From Gnetum montanum (lineage: Eukaryota; Streptophyta; Gnetopsida; Gnetales; Gnetaceae), in assembly GCA_015680685.1 (NCBI GenBank), contig MNCI01026969.1:160136-224135 (forward strand): 64,000 bases of DNA. The letters are read 5' to 3'. The notes beneath the pieces were generated by a model. That model was not told the origin of the DNA. It saw only the letters and a program-made list of their open reading frames with translations, and did not search any database. Positions 1-11,611 of this stretch are shown here, piece after piece. The translations under genes were made by a program, and so were the position numbers. The first letter of the stretch is position 1. Each line of letters starts with the position of its first letter.

Positions 1-277
1 GATGTGGTGCATTTCCAGCGATCTGCAAATGAATAAAGGGACTCCCAGGATCAGTTAGTTTCCTGGGAAGGTGGCCTACCTTGATCCAGTCAGTTACGGT
101 ATGTGTTAACATAACCGTATGCGTTACACTCCCTTGGACTGAAGGGTGCTCCAAAGAGTTAGTAGTTAGAGGCCTATACACGTACCCGTCCGCTTGTTGT
201 TGCAAGATTTTTTTTGGGCTCTTAGTTCTAAAAAAGGATCTCTTTTTTGTACAGTTATCGCCAGAACTAGTGTCCAG
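1..277 (-). pseudogene. Element A: start of pol (aspartic protease region), cut by window edge
   Basis: Reading leftward, this continues the same reading frame as the gag gene to its right, after one stop at 278-280. The visible peptide includes THTVMLTHTVTDWIKVGHLP and ends in HLQIAGNAP at the window edge. The same stretch occurs in element C at 17699-17361, there followed by a degraded retropepsin active site, so this is the lead-in to the retroviral-type protease that processes Gag-Pol. The catalytic Asp lies outside the window. Gag and protease sharing one frame fits a Ty3/gypsy Gag-Pro polyprotein. Identification rests on the internal comparison with C rather than a visible active site. 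Confidence 0.6.
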
Positions 278-2665
278 TTAGATATTTACACTCTGAATAT
301 TTACAGCTCTCGCGGCATGACGTTGCTGCGGTTGGGTAGACAATTCCCCTTGCATTGTTGGAGCAGGAGGTGTTATGGGAACTACTTGAGGAACAGGTGC
401 GGGCGGAGTTAGAGGATGGACGGGATGTGAGATGTCTCTCAGAGGAGAAGGAGTCCTTCTAAAGTACTCCCGAGCATAGTAGTGACGTTGTGGAGTAGTG
501 TGACCCATAGCATCACCTGGAGAAACTGGCTGTTGCGCATAATAACCATAAGGATCAGGCTGCCAGTAAGGGTATCGATGTGTCAGCGATGGCATCCCCC
601 ATGACTATGGGTATTGCCACTGCTGATGTTGTCCGATGGGCTGCGGAGACGTTCCACTTGGATAATACGTCAAGGGTTGGTGGAACTGCCTTGGGTTACC
701 TTGTGGATAAGGTAACCTTCTAGGTGTTTGCCGTTGATTAAGTCTTGGGTTTAATGCATACACCCCAGACTCCTGCAGATGTGAGATAATTGGACAACAT
801 TCCTTAGGATGGTCATAGTAGCAGACCTCACATCCACTATCATTGTCTGAATCAAAATTTTCAGCCTCATTGGAGTTAAAGATTTTTCCCTTACCCTTGT
901 TATGTGCAGGGTTAAAGTTCCTCCGCATGTTTTTTCCTTTGTCACTACCTTGCTCATCCTTAGACTCCTCTACGATTTTCAGGACTGTTTCTATTCATGA
1001 GTCTAAGGAATCCCACATTTGGTCTACCTTAGCCAATACCTCCGTTGTTAACTTTTGGATCGGCATGGTTTTCCTGTTCACCAACTCCTCGAGTGGTGAC
1101 TCATCCTCCTCATCATAGAATTTCACTCCCTTCTGACGAAGGGAGGGATCGCGGTTGTATTCCTCTGCACTTTCTCTTTTACGTAGCTCACCCTCTTCTT
1201 GCACTACTTGTTCCAACAAAACTTCAACTTCATGGGCTCTTAATCGGGAGAGTCTCCCTTGGGCGTAAGTCCCAAGAGTTCTTCTCGTTTCATTTCGTAG
1301 CCCATCCACGAGGTGGCGAAGTTGATCCCGCTTAGTGTACCCATGGCCTGGGCAATGATGTAGCAGTGTGTAGTAATGGGCCATGGCAGCATCCAAGGAT
1401 TCATGAGCTCCTTGTTTCTAGCCTTGGATCTGCTTACGCAAGTTAGACACTCTGGAGTACGTTTGATATTTGTTGTTGAATAATTCGAGCATCATACTCC
1501 ACCTCCTGTTGGTTTCTGGTTCTAAGGACCAGTACCAGCTCTCTGCTTCTTTAATGAGTGTCCTTGGGAACAACTTGAGTTTCTGCCACTCATTGTCTAT
1601 GTTCTGCAAGGCATAGGCATTGTGGAATGCCTGTAAATGGTGTTGAGGATCAGCGTTGTATCCCCCTTCAAAAAGTGGGATATTATTTATATCCAAACGC
1701 TTGATCCTACTATCCTTCAAATGCCTTGTGGGAATCCTAACTGCCTCTCTAATATCGAACATACTTCGGGTTGCGAATAGGGGTTCGTCATGATCGTCTC
1801 TTTCATGACGTCTGTGATGTCTACGTGGTGATTCCCTATTCTTCCTACATCCTTGCCCTTGTCCTAACTCCTCTCGACCTTCTTGTCGAGGCATTTCATC
1901 TCTTTTACCTTTACTCTCTGCGTTATGCTCATGGTGGCTGTGCCCAGATGTGGAAGGAGAGTGTGAATGATGAGATGAAGGAGAAGAAGAAGGGGATCCA
2001 TCACCATGATGATGTTTCGTGCCTTCTCTTCGGCTGCTTCGGCCCCGATCGTTGTCACGATCCAAATGTCTGTCATTAGTGCGAGTGATTGTTCCTGCCG
2101 TGAACAGCTGGTGCTCACGGGGATCAGAGCCTGGAATATGTATCATTGATCTAAGGCCCTGATGCCTAACCTCTTCACTAGAGTGAGGAGGAGGAACATC
2201 ATTTTCTAAGAAACCCATCATGAGGGGTTCCTCTTCTCCTCTTTCACTAATGATGTGGGGAACCTTGCCCTTCAATAGTGAATGTTGGCTCTCCTGCCTT
2301 GCATCCCGAATACGTTGGGCATTTGTGGGTTGATAATCCCTTGTGTCATGGTCATCCAAAACGTATTCTGCGAACAGCTCATGCATGCCAATCTGTACCA
2401 AGGCACGGAAAAGCATGTTGGGAGCGGAGCGATCTGGGGGTAACACGATGTTACCTTGCATGTCTCTCCACCGCAGTTGCTCATCTTGATGGAAAACAAA
2501 GGTAAAATCCGGCACATACTCATCGGGATGAGTATATGTGACTTTAGATTGTTGAGGACATGGTTGAGTTTGGTTATGCGTATGATCCTGACTTTCTCCT
2601 GTATTGTCCTTAGGTGAGTTGATTTCATGAGAAGAGGCCATTTCTATTGGTGTGCTAACTTTCAC
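278..2665 (-). pseudogene. Element A: gag polyprotein, one frame with three internal stops
   Basis: This encodes the structural Gag protein of a Ty3/gypsy (Athila-like) retrotransposon. The frame runs from ATG at 2665 to a stop at 278-280, about 795 codons, broken by in-frame stops at 1418-1420, 995-997 and 605-607. Order: a Ser/His/Arg-rich N-terminal region; a plant retrotransposon gag core (residues about 310-510) with LDINNIPLFEGGYNADPQHH, a WYWSLEP block and GLRNETRRTLGTYAQGRL; a zinc-knuckle-like CEVCYYDHPKECC; and a Pro/Tyr/Gln-rich tail. The first stop replaces a Trp that E and B retain, and the second looks like CGA to TGA, so few changes separate this copy from an open frame. It is the best preserved gag in the window. 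A second ATG at codon 9 (MASSHE) matches the start seen in C (MASFHK) and may be the true start. Confidence 0.85.
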
Positions 2666-2768
2666 CGTTATTTATGTTCTTGATTAAGTGATTAACCCTA
2701 AGGTTCGTTTTAAGCTCACAACGATGTGAGTGATATCCCTTATGTTTAATTGGCATAAAAACACTTAG

Positions 2769-2786
2769 TCCCTGGCAACGGTGCTA
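2769..2786 (-). other. Element A primer binding site (tRNA-Asp type)
   Basis: The minus strand reads TAGCACCGTTGCCAGGGA immediately after the LTR. Plant tRNA-Asp would pair with TGGCGCCGTTGCCGGGGA, so the two differ at only three places, all G-to-A. This primer is typical of Athila and Tat lineages. Confidence 0.8.
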
Positions 2787-2787
2787 A

Positions 2788-3832
2788 TGATGAGTGGCGA
2801 GGTACCCCTACACTCAACCATACAAATATGAGCGTACACGCGCGATCTGGTCGAACTCCGCAGACTAAATGCCTTAACGCCACAAGAAACACTTGGGGTT
2901 AATCATTCGTTGTCTTCCCAGGCTTGCTTGTAAGTGTCACGGTGTATGGTTAAGCAAGTCTGAGGTATGTGATTTTTTTGGTATTTTTGACTTATCTTCT
3001 ATGCTATCAGGGGAAAGGGTTGAGAAACTAAGCTAACTCTAACTAAGGATCTAAGTCTAAATTAACTAGCATCAGCATCCGTTCCCACTTACCGGACACA
3101 CCCTGAACTATGCAACTGCGGCTTACCAAACGCTAATCGTTACTGGGATCACCACACGTAACGCAAGTGCTCAAAGTGGTCATACTGAGGCACCTATTTA
3201 GCTTAAGTGTGATAAGCAGCCGATTCCTTAGCTAGCCGTACACACCCGTGGGTGCTCGTAACTAAGTCATACTTATCACACATTCTAGCCTAGCAATGAG
3301 CAGCCGATTCCTCAACTAGCCATACACATCGGACTACCATTGGGATTACCAAGCGCGGAATCCTGGAATACGCTACTGGGTTACCAAGCAGCCAATGCTC
3401 GTAATTGAGTTGTACTCATGCGTTGCGTCAAGCAACCGATTCCTTGACTAGCCGTGCACGTCCATAGATGCTCGTAATCAAGTCGTACTTGAATGCACTA
3501 GGAAAGCAGTAAATGAAAGCAATAAATGAAACCACGTGCTGCAAGGTTTATCCAATCAAGTTCATCTTTATTGCCGTACACAACTTGGGTTCAGGTTTAC
3601 AAGCTGCTCGAATAAAGATCCATTCACTCTAGGACTCCTACTGCGGGCACATGGGAAAAAATTCTAACTCTGGAGTGATCAATCTGCCAGAGCTTCGCTA
3701 CACTAGCCAGGATTGGGAAATGAAGGGAGTGCCGCCTCTTATTTATAGATATGGCGGCAGGACGCAATATCGCGTACGCGATATCGCAGGAGAAGATGCG
3801 ATATCGCGGCACATGCAGGTCGCATCTCATCA
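2788..3832 (-). repeat. Element A 5' LTR (minus strand)
   Basis: On the minus strand it begins TGATGAGATGC and ends ACTCATCA, the same inverted ends as the other LTRs here. It is 1045 bp, longer and richer in CpG than its relatives. The primer site abuts its downstream end. It lies inside another LTR: the bases to its right (GGATGGATGCTCATCC...) continue the LTR of element B, matching the B 3' LTR near 12187. The partner LTR of A lies left of the window, so the target duplication cannot be checked. Confidence 0.85.
3740..3817 (-). promoter_or_regulatory. Element A U3 promoter: GATATC palindromes and TATA box
   Basis: A 20-bp near-perfect palindrome, AATATCGCGTACGCGATATC, occupies 3766-3785, with another GATATC at 3799-3804. 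On the minus strand a TATAAATA box (3740-3747) follows about 20 bp downstream. The placement suggests promoter elements in U3. Their function is inferred only from position and from conservation in other LTRs. Confidence 0.6.
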
Positions 3833-4133
3833 GGATGGATGCTCATCCAACTCAGGCTAGCTTAGATCTTATTTCCTATAGCCCATTAGCTTAATTAATT
3901 TATCTCTTATTTTCCTTAGGAGTAGCATAGTAGTAGGGATCACATAATACACCTCACTCTAGACCAAACCATATGTGACAAAGAAAATACTAGTCCAAGT
4001 GGAAAGATAGTGAACTGCAATCAACATATAACCATCTAGGTGCCACAACTAGTCAATTTGTAGAGTTCAACTAGATCACATGTACATGCTCATATTTGTA
4101 TGGTTGAGCATAGGAGTAACTTGCCACTCATCA
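3833..4133 (+). repeat. Element B 5' LTR, right-hand remnant
   Basis: This is the last 301 bp of a plus-strand LTR ending ACTCATCA. It aligns along its length with the end of the 3' LTR at about 12187-12476 (GGCTAGCTTAGATCTTATTT occurs in both). Its first part was displaced leftward out of the window by the insertion of element A. Confidence 0.85.
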
Positions 4134-4134
4134 T

Positions 4135-4152
4135 TGGCACTATTTTTGATGA
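4135..4152 (+). other. Element B primer binding site (decayed tRNA-Asp type)
   Basis: TGGCACTATTTTTGATGA follows the LTR by one base. It differs from the tRNA-Asp complement mostly by C-to-T and G-to-A changes, as expected for old methylated DNA. Confidence 0.7.
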
Positions 4153-4267
4153 TGGTGTTAGTTATATTGATTAGTTATATCATACAAGATTGTTGTAATA
4201 AGGTATTAACAATATATCTTTCAAATAAATAAATTCAATTCAATTAAGTCACACATAATTCATGACA

Positions 4268-4337
4268 ATGTCTCTTTCACAAGACAACGATAACACAAAA
4301 TCATGTCTCTTTCACAAGACAACGATAACACAAAATC
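4268..4337 (+). repeat. Perfect 35-bp tandem duplication at the gag start of B
   Basis: The 35-bp block beginning ATGTCTCTTTCACAAGACAA occurs twice in a row at 4268 and 4303 without a mismatch. It duplicates the gag start codon. Because 35 is not a multiple of three, the first ATG is out of frame with the rest of gag. Confidence 0.9.
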
Positions 4338-6764
4338 TAGTAAGGTAATTCATTGGAGAACCAATGAAATTTATGATGAAGAAGAAGTTTGGAGTGCTCA
4401 ATCTTATGTAAGAGTTTCATATGTTCATAGAAACCCCAATGATACTCAAGGAATTTTTTCATCCAAATTAGACATCTCTAGTGAAGATGGGATAGCCCCT
4501 AGAATGAGGGGGCACATAAGGCCTAGGACCTTCTCAATGGATGGCAAGAGTACATCAGGGGATGATTGGAAGACTTATAAAAGTCATGATGAGTCTTCCA
4601 ATTTCCTCTCTTCCTCTACTCTTTCAATGTTAGGTTGTGACAAAGATGACTATTCCTTAAGGGATCGACATAGAAATAAAAATCAAACCCATGGGTAAAA
4701 TTAAGAATGCCAACATGAACATAGACAACATTGTTCCAACTCACAAACTCACAACCTATATAGTAATGATGAACCCTTGCTAGTCACTAAGAGCCTAACA
4801 CATATAACAGAGGCCATTCAAATATCCTGCAATCATTACAAGGAAAGTTGTCTACCCACGCTTGATTTAAACAACTTTCCTAAGTTCTCAGGAGGCTATG
4901 ATTTAGATCTGCAACATCATTTACAAGACTTCTATGATGCGTATGTATGGAACAACATTGATAATGGGTAGAAAAGGCTTAAGCTCTTTCCTATAACACT
5001 CATTGGCCAAGCTAAAGTTTGGTATAGATCTTTAAAACTAAATTCAATTCATTGTTGGCCTACAATGGTAAACCTCTTCAATGAAAGATATCAAACCTAT
5101 GCAAAAGTGTTCGCCTTGAGGGGACAAATCCAAGAGTGGAAAAAAGGGCAACATGAACCCTTGGACATGGCCTTAGAAAGATATTACTCTTTGTTAATAA
5201 AAGCCTAGGACATGGGTTCTCCAAGGAAAGGCTAATGTATCACATCATGTATGGGCTTCATAATGAAACAAGGGAGACCCTAGGGATGTATGCCCCAGGT
5301 CAACTATATGAACTATGAACCCATCAATTACCTTATTAAGAGGGTAGCAAAAGAAGAAGGAGAAATTTCCAAATGGAAGAATGTTAAAAAATCTTAATAG
5401 GATCAAACTCTTAAAATAACATAAGTCCATAATTATGAAGAGGAGAAATCAACTCACCTCGAGGAGGTGAAACCATCCCTACCTTTGCCAATACCAAAAT
5501 CACTAGATGAAATTGAGGCAAAGATCAACAATGTGATAGAGTGGGTAAATGAAAAATGTGAAGAATATGTAGACATTATTAGAGGAAGACCCATGCAAGA
5601 TAACTTTGATAGCCAAAACAAACATAGGATACCAAACCTAAAAATATGACAGAACACCATTCGATAATCAGAAAGAAGGGCTGAAGCAAATGAGGATAGG
5701 GGCTCAACTGCAAATCATAAGTATCAATGTGATGTTTGCCTGTATGATCACCCAAAAGGCCAATGCCCAATCTTGTCACATCTACATGAGCATTGGGGAA
5801 GAATGTTACATCAAGATATTATATAGAAGTAAATGTTTGGATGCATCCCTATCCCACAACTTTATGGGCAATTCCACAACTCATCATACTATCTGTGGAC
5901 AAATTCTTATTGGCCTTAGTACTATGCTCAACTATAGTGGCAAAAACCCTAGTCTTGAGGGAGGCCATCACCAAATTTTCCACACCATTCATATCACCTG
6001 AAACTAAGTGCTTATTATGTTCAACACTCTATTTCTCCAATTGGATCAACATCCTCTACTTTACCTTATCATTATCACTCTCTTGAGTATCATTACTCCA
6101 TGTCCTCTCCTACAAGATCACCACCTCATGTTCCATACACTCCTCCTTATTCTCAATATTCTCATCCTTTACCTCCTTCTACATTTCCACTAGTTGTACT
6201 AGAAGGTTTTGCACCATAGCACCAACCAATGAATATTACTTATGCTGCTACTATAAACAATAGTGAGAGCCCTCCACAACATTGGAAGTGTCCTTTCTTT
6301 AGGCATGGCCATAGAAAGAGATAGCATGATTCTGAAACCACTACATCCTCCAACTTAGCACAAGCCCAACATAGTGATGCATCTTCCTCTTCAAACTTAA
6401 CACCTCATGTTACCTTAACTAAGCCACTAATTAATACTCCAACAACCATGTGGCCCAATGAATATAACAATGTGAGAAGACATATCAATCCTTGCATACC
6501 GTCTTATAGTCACTAATGCCATAGTGGGTCAACTTCTTATCACATGCTCACATCTTATAATCTACCCTACTATGTCTACTTTAATCAAGTGTGTGAACCA
6601 CAATTTGGGTACATTCTTACTACTACACCAAAAGACACCTAGTGGTTTGGATATGACCAAACCCTAATATTTCCAACATGCATGGATCATAACTTTCCAT
6701 TTATTAATTCTCACCATGATTAAAGGTTTAGTCATGCGGGATACCCTCTATTCTAATAGGTAGA
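4303..6764 (+). pseudogene. Element B: gag, heavily decayed
   Basis: This is a relic of a Gag protein related to those of E and F. From the ATG at 4303 a 131-codon open stretch contains IHWRTNEIYDEEE, which matches F (LHWRTNELYNEED). It is followed, across stops and frameshifts, by the gag core (LDLNNFPKFSGGYDLDLQHH near 4861-4920, then WYRSLK and a GLHNETRETLGMYAPGQL-like block near 5250-5310). A zinc-knuckle-like CDVCLYDHPKGQC lies near 5730-5770 and a Pro/Ser/Tyr-rich tail runs to about 6760. The N-terminus differs from the A/C gag type. No pol frame follows. Confidence 0.8.
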
Positions 6765-8735
6765 ATTAGTAAATGTTTTTCATTTTCCTTGGTTTTACAA
6801 TTTTTTGTTTTCTAATTTCTCATTTTTTAATTTATTTTTTTATCTTTCTGTGGGTAATCTCATTTGTGGATAAAATAATCATGTAACCAGTTAGTTGAGG
6901 CATTGTTCTATGTTATCGAGTCACAAGTGACTATTTATTTAAACAGTTAGGCCCACAACATCCACCCATCCATTCTATTAATAAGAGGTTCTTGATCTGA
7001 TTATGATGATATTCTTGTTATCATCAAAACTTAAAGTAACTTTGTACTGATTATGCCAATAGCAAAGAGTGATAGACTAAGAGGGAATGAAAAGGGTGTG
7101 ACATCAAGGGGACTTGTGGATTCTCTTTGGTAACATCTATATGTGCTATTAGGTAGCTTGGTTGTACTAAGATCCTTGTAGATCTAACAAGAAATAGGAG
7201 TAAGAGTTATAATAAAGGCACTCAAAAGAAGAACTCAATGCTCTTCAGGGGGGTCCCACTAGAAAGACATGCATCCATGCCTAAAGGTTGGTGGCTTCTC
7301 TAGATTACCTTTGGGAAAGTGGCTAGAAGAAGAAGAAAGCAAAGAAGAAAAGAGAGAAGTGAAGCCAAAAAGAAAATCATAAGAAAAACATGCTGAAAAC
7401 AAACTCAAATCACTCCTCCCTTACGCAAAATACCAAGTGATCATACACCTTACTATCATGATGCTCATATGGTTGTCTATCATTGGGATGAAATAATGTG
7501 ATGTCCCTGATCAGAGGTATGGACTTGGTTTTGATCTTGGATCAAAAGAATAATGGTACTTTAATCATGCACAACACATTGGACTCATTGTGCCCAGGGT
7601 AAGTTACCTCATGTCCTAATCTCTACAATCCCTTCTACAATTTGTCTCATCTCATAGTCCAAGTACTTATAACTTGTGTCTTGTGTGGCATAGAATTTGT
7701 ACCTCATAGTGGTGGTACTTAACATGTGTGTGTTTTGTTTCATAGGTGTGGGTTGCATTTAACCCTTCTAGTGCCTATGGATATTTTAAGGTGTGGTTAC
7801 GCAAGGGCATTATAGGTTGGAACCTACTTTGGGGAGGACCCACTTACATGACTTTTATAATTTTTACTTATTGCACACCACCACATCATTTTATACCCTC
7901 TAAGTACTCCATTGTCAAATCTATTCATTCGTTTGTCATCATTTTAATTGAACATTCCTTAGAACCATTACATGTCCTTTTTCCTCATCCTTTTCAAAGA
8001 ACTTTATTGTATGACTCCACTTCATTACACTTTTGGTGCCTCAATTATTACTTGCCATTAGCCCTAACCTTTTGAATCTACCTCAAATCTTTCAATTTTG
8101 GCCCTAAAAACTTGAACAATTATCAATTCTAGTAATTACCCTATCTTGGATGGGACGTGATATCGGGTCCGATGTGATATTGAGTACACACTATTGCGTA
8201 CATGATATTACATCCATAAAAAATATATATAGGGGACCCCTGCACACTACACATGTCATTTTCAATAATTAACATGAGAAGAGTTGTTTAAATCTTTTTT
8301 TCACGATTTTCTAAGCTTTGCAAGTCTAAATTCAACTTTCAATATTTCACTCTTCGACACAGATTTCTTTTCCAATTGAACCTAATTAAACATAGAGTGT
8401 CCAACTTAGTAATGGGGGAGGGGTACTATAGAACTTGAGCATAATTTTTTTTGAAATTTGCTATCATGTGAAGGATATCATAGGTGTAAGTACTATCAGA
8501 AATTCATGCCAAACCTATTTTCTCCCTTCACCCAAGTCATCTAAGTTATTATATGTGTCACCTAAACAGATTAGGTCTAACATTAAACTTTTAGGGTAAC
8601 TTCCCTAAAAAATTTCTAACTCTAGAGTCACACTAAGCAAAAACTTAAACATTTATTTAAGGTAATGAGTAAGGTATAAGATAACCAAATTTCTTTAAAT
8701 AACCTTACTAACAATCAATCCTCGTGTGATTACAG
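6765..8735 (+). other. Element B: non-coding spacer between gag and ORF2
   Basis: About 2 kb without a gene. Blocks of it recur at the same place in E and F: a block with ACATCAAGGGGACTTGTGGA (7102-7121), one with CACTAGAAAGACATGCATCC (7257-7276), a purine-rich run (about 7321-7390) and one with GGGGAGGACCCACTTACATG (7831-7850). pol should be here, yet no RT, RNase H or integrase motif is visible. The stretch at 7746-8075 is open but resembles no known protein and belongs to the conserved spacer. Confidence 0.7.
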
Positions 8736-11441
8736 ACGACCCTTAAAAGAGGATAGTAGGGAGGAGCTTCTCAATGTGCCACTAAATGCCCGAGAGGAGG
8801 TAGAGGCCAAGGACCTCATGCAAAACATGCAGAGCAAGAGGCACAATCATTAAGCATCTATTAGAAAACTCTTGTCACTACACAATCAAGCCAAGTAGAA
8901 GGTGGAGAGGTCAACGTGCCAAAATAAGGACAACACCTCACATTATCCCTAGAATGTGTTCAAGCCATTCAAGAAAATTCCACATCCTCTACTATGATTA
9001 TGGAACTTAATTTTAGGCCTTTTACTGAATTCACCCCTAAACCAGTCAAGATTCTACTTAAGGAATCTCCACTATGGTCCATCCTCTATGAGAGTGGAGA
9101 GTGGTATCTGAGTGAAAAATATCAGTTTTGGAAAAATAAAGAAGAGGGCACCATCATTGATATTATTGGAATTTCAATATATTTCTCCACAAAGGCCATT
9201 GCAAAAATTTTGAATCTTCCAAATAGAGGGCCAAAAGTTGCTCATTTGTTCACTAACTTTAATGCAAATGCAAGGAATGTATGGTTAAAAATAATTTCTA
9301 CTTATGTGGAAAGTGGAAGTGCAATTTTGATGGGAAAGATTGATGCTAATTTGCCTCATCTATATTTAATAGAAATATTAAGGTGGTTTGAAGAATAGAA
9401 GACAGAAAAGTTGACACTGCACTTTCTGTGTCTAATCAGGAAGCTATGTTGGCATGCTAGAATTCTGGGATACACTAATGATGTCCTCAAGAAAGCTCAA
9501 AATGCTTCATATGCTGAATTACTCAAGCCACTAGCACTATGAAAAGATGTTGGTGAGACGTTGGAGCCTAAACAAGAACATATGGTTGGGCCCACTACAC
9601 CTCAAATGATAGGGCCTAGCCAACTTCCAAACACAAGGCCTACCCAGCAATAAGAATAAGGGCATAGAACATAGCCTATAGGCCAACAAGACCAGCAACC
9701 ACCACTACCACTGCAAGATTATCGATCGTTGATGAGCCATCTCAAGGGCATCGCTGAGACAGTCAGTTGGGAAAGCAGAGACAAGGCCAACATCTTCAAG
9801 GTGATTGATGATGCTATATAGCCCACCATATCAATTGATCCTATAAGGGGTGAAGTCTCAATTCAATCAGGAGAAGGAAAATCACATTGGTGACAACAGA
9901 TCTCTAAAAATGTTGCATCATTCCAAGTGCAATTAGAAACTAGTGAAGGTGCCACAGTGGTGACCATGAAACACCAGGATGTAGCTAGAGTTGTAGATGT
10001 GGTTACAAACCACATCAAAGAATCTTTTAATGTTCCTATTGTGCCACTAGTAGATCTAGCTAGAGCAACAGATGCTCAATTCTTAACTGGTCCCTCAATA
10101 ACTCCTATTGTGCATGAGGATGTTCTTGATCATTTACTATAGACAAGGTAAGTAATGACTTCTCTATTTTACATTCCTAATAATGTCACTATAATACAAT
10201 AAAACCTCGTCACCACTAAAGGGAAGTTGATCATGGCTAAGGTTAGAGCCAAACATGCAAAAGCTAAGTTGCAGAGACTCCAAGAAAAGTTTATTGTCCT
10301 ACAAGTTGAATAGTGGGATCCATCCCAATTTGTTGTAGCTGATCAGTTAGAATCCTTTAGAATAGAGCAACTAAATGAATTTTTAATAGAGGATAAAAGG
10401 GTAATGATGGAAAAAGAGAAAACTAATTGGGATGCATTAGTAGTAGAAGTAAAATCATATGCCCATGCCAAAGCCCTCAATGCCTTACAAGAGGAGAATA
10501 AACAACTTACTGTTGAGAACCTCTGGTTGACTACCATTAAAAAATAGAAAAATGTTTTTCAGAAAAGCCTTCAAAAAATGAGATAACAATTAATAAGAGT
10601 CAAGTAAGATATAAGTTTCTTAGCTAAAGAAAATAGAACCCTCTCAATAGAGGAGGTATGCACCATCTGATAGAAGACATCTATTGAAATTAGCAGGTGG
10701 AAAAATGAGGCTAAGAAGCATGAAAGATTAAAGGAGCACTTTCGTGACCAGGTGGGCATGTGCAAGGAAATCATTGAGAAAGAACTTTGAATGGCCAAGG
10801 CACATATCAACTCCCTCGATGCTCAAAACAATGATTGGAAATCCATTCTAGATACTTATGCCTCTGCCTATTAGGAAAACATAAAAATCTAGGACCTGTA
10901 GATTCAAGATGTTAAAGAATACATGGAGTTGGCAAATCTGTGATATGCAAACTTAGCCATTTTTATGGCAAGAAATCCAAAGAATGAGCTCGAGAAGCAA
11001 GTAGTGGCCACTTACACAAGCTATGAAGTTGAGTTTGACAAACATATGAAAACATTGCAAAGATTAGAGGTTGCAAACTCTTAATTTGAGGTGGCAAAGG
11101 CTAGCTACAAAAGTTAAAAATATGTAGTAGCAAATTTGGCTCAATGGCTTACAGATTACCAAGAACTCAAAGACAAAGCCAGATTCTATGAAGAGGAACA
11201 ACAACTATTTGTAGCATGGTATGTCAAATCCACTCAAATGTTCCCACAGCTGTCATGTCTGTGGCAAGTGCCAACACCATCAAACATTGGAACATTAGCA
11301 TGGACAACTCATGATCCTCAAACCAAAGAGGAGAAACTTTAGGCACTTCTTCAAAGGTATCAATTTTAGAAGCCTGGAGCATAGGACAAAGGAAAGGCAC
11401 CCATGAAGGAGCCAGCACCACCGAGAACCACATGAGCTCCA
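8736..11441 (+). pseudogene. Element B: ORF2, env-like/plant-transposon-type protein with coiled coil (decayed)
   Basis: The start codon seen in E and F (ATGGCCCC) is ACGACCCT here. Region one (about 8990-9400) has WYLSEKYQFWKNKEEGTIID, then ISIYFSTKAIAKILNLPNRG. This layout resembles the plant transposon-protein domain found in Athila-type ORFs: an aromatic start, a hydrophobic strand, then an I-N-x-x-L-x-L-P helix. Region two (about 9930-11340) is rich in Glu, Lys, Leu and Gln with heptad-like spacing and is probably a long coiled coil. The tail is Pro-rich (KEPAPPRTT). Many stops make it non-functional. No signal peptide is clear. The family assignment is an inference. Confidence 0.55.
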
Positions 11442-11603
11442 AAAGTTTTGTATTTTGTGTTGGTGTTCAAATTTTGTTTTTTTCCACACTGAGGCATGAA
11501 ATAGTCCATGGTCAATCAATAATCCCATACCTATCCATTGTTTGTAATCAAATGAAATTTTTCCTCATTTTGTTTGACTCAAGGATGAGATTTTATTCAC
11601 TCA

Positions 11604-11611
11604 TTGGGGTA
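11604..11611 (+). other. Element B polypurine tract
   Basis: A short G-rich run (ATTGGGGTA, overlapping these bases) lies directly before the 3' LTR. E has CGTGGGGGTA and F has CATGGGGGTA in the same place. This is where plus-strand synthesis would be primed. Confidence 0.6.

Noticed and set aside
2272-2628. 118-codon minus-strand open stretch overlapping A gag
   Set aside because: It is a shadow in another frame of the gag coding sequence.
7746-8075. 109-codon open stretch in B as a gene
   Set aside because: It lies in the spacer conserved with E and F as DNA, where the frame is not kept open.
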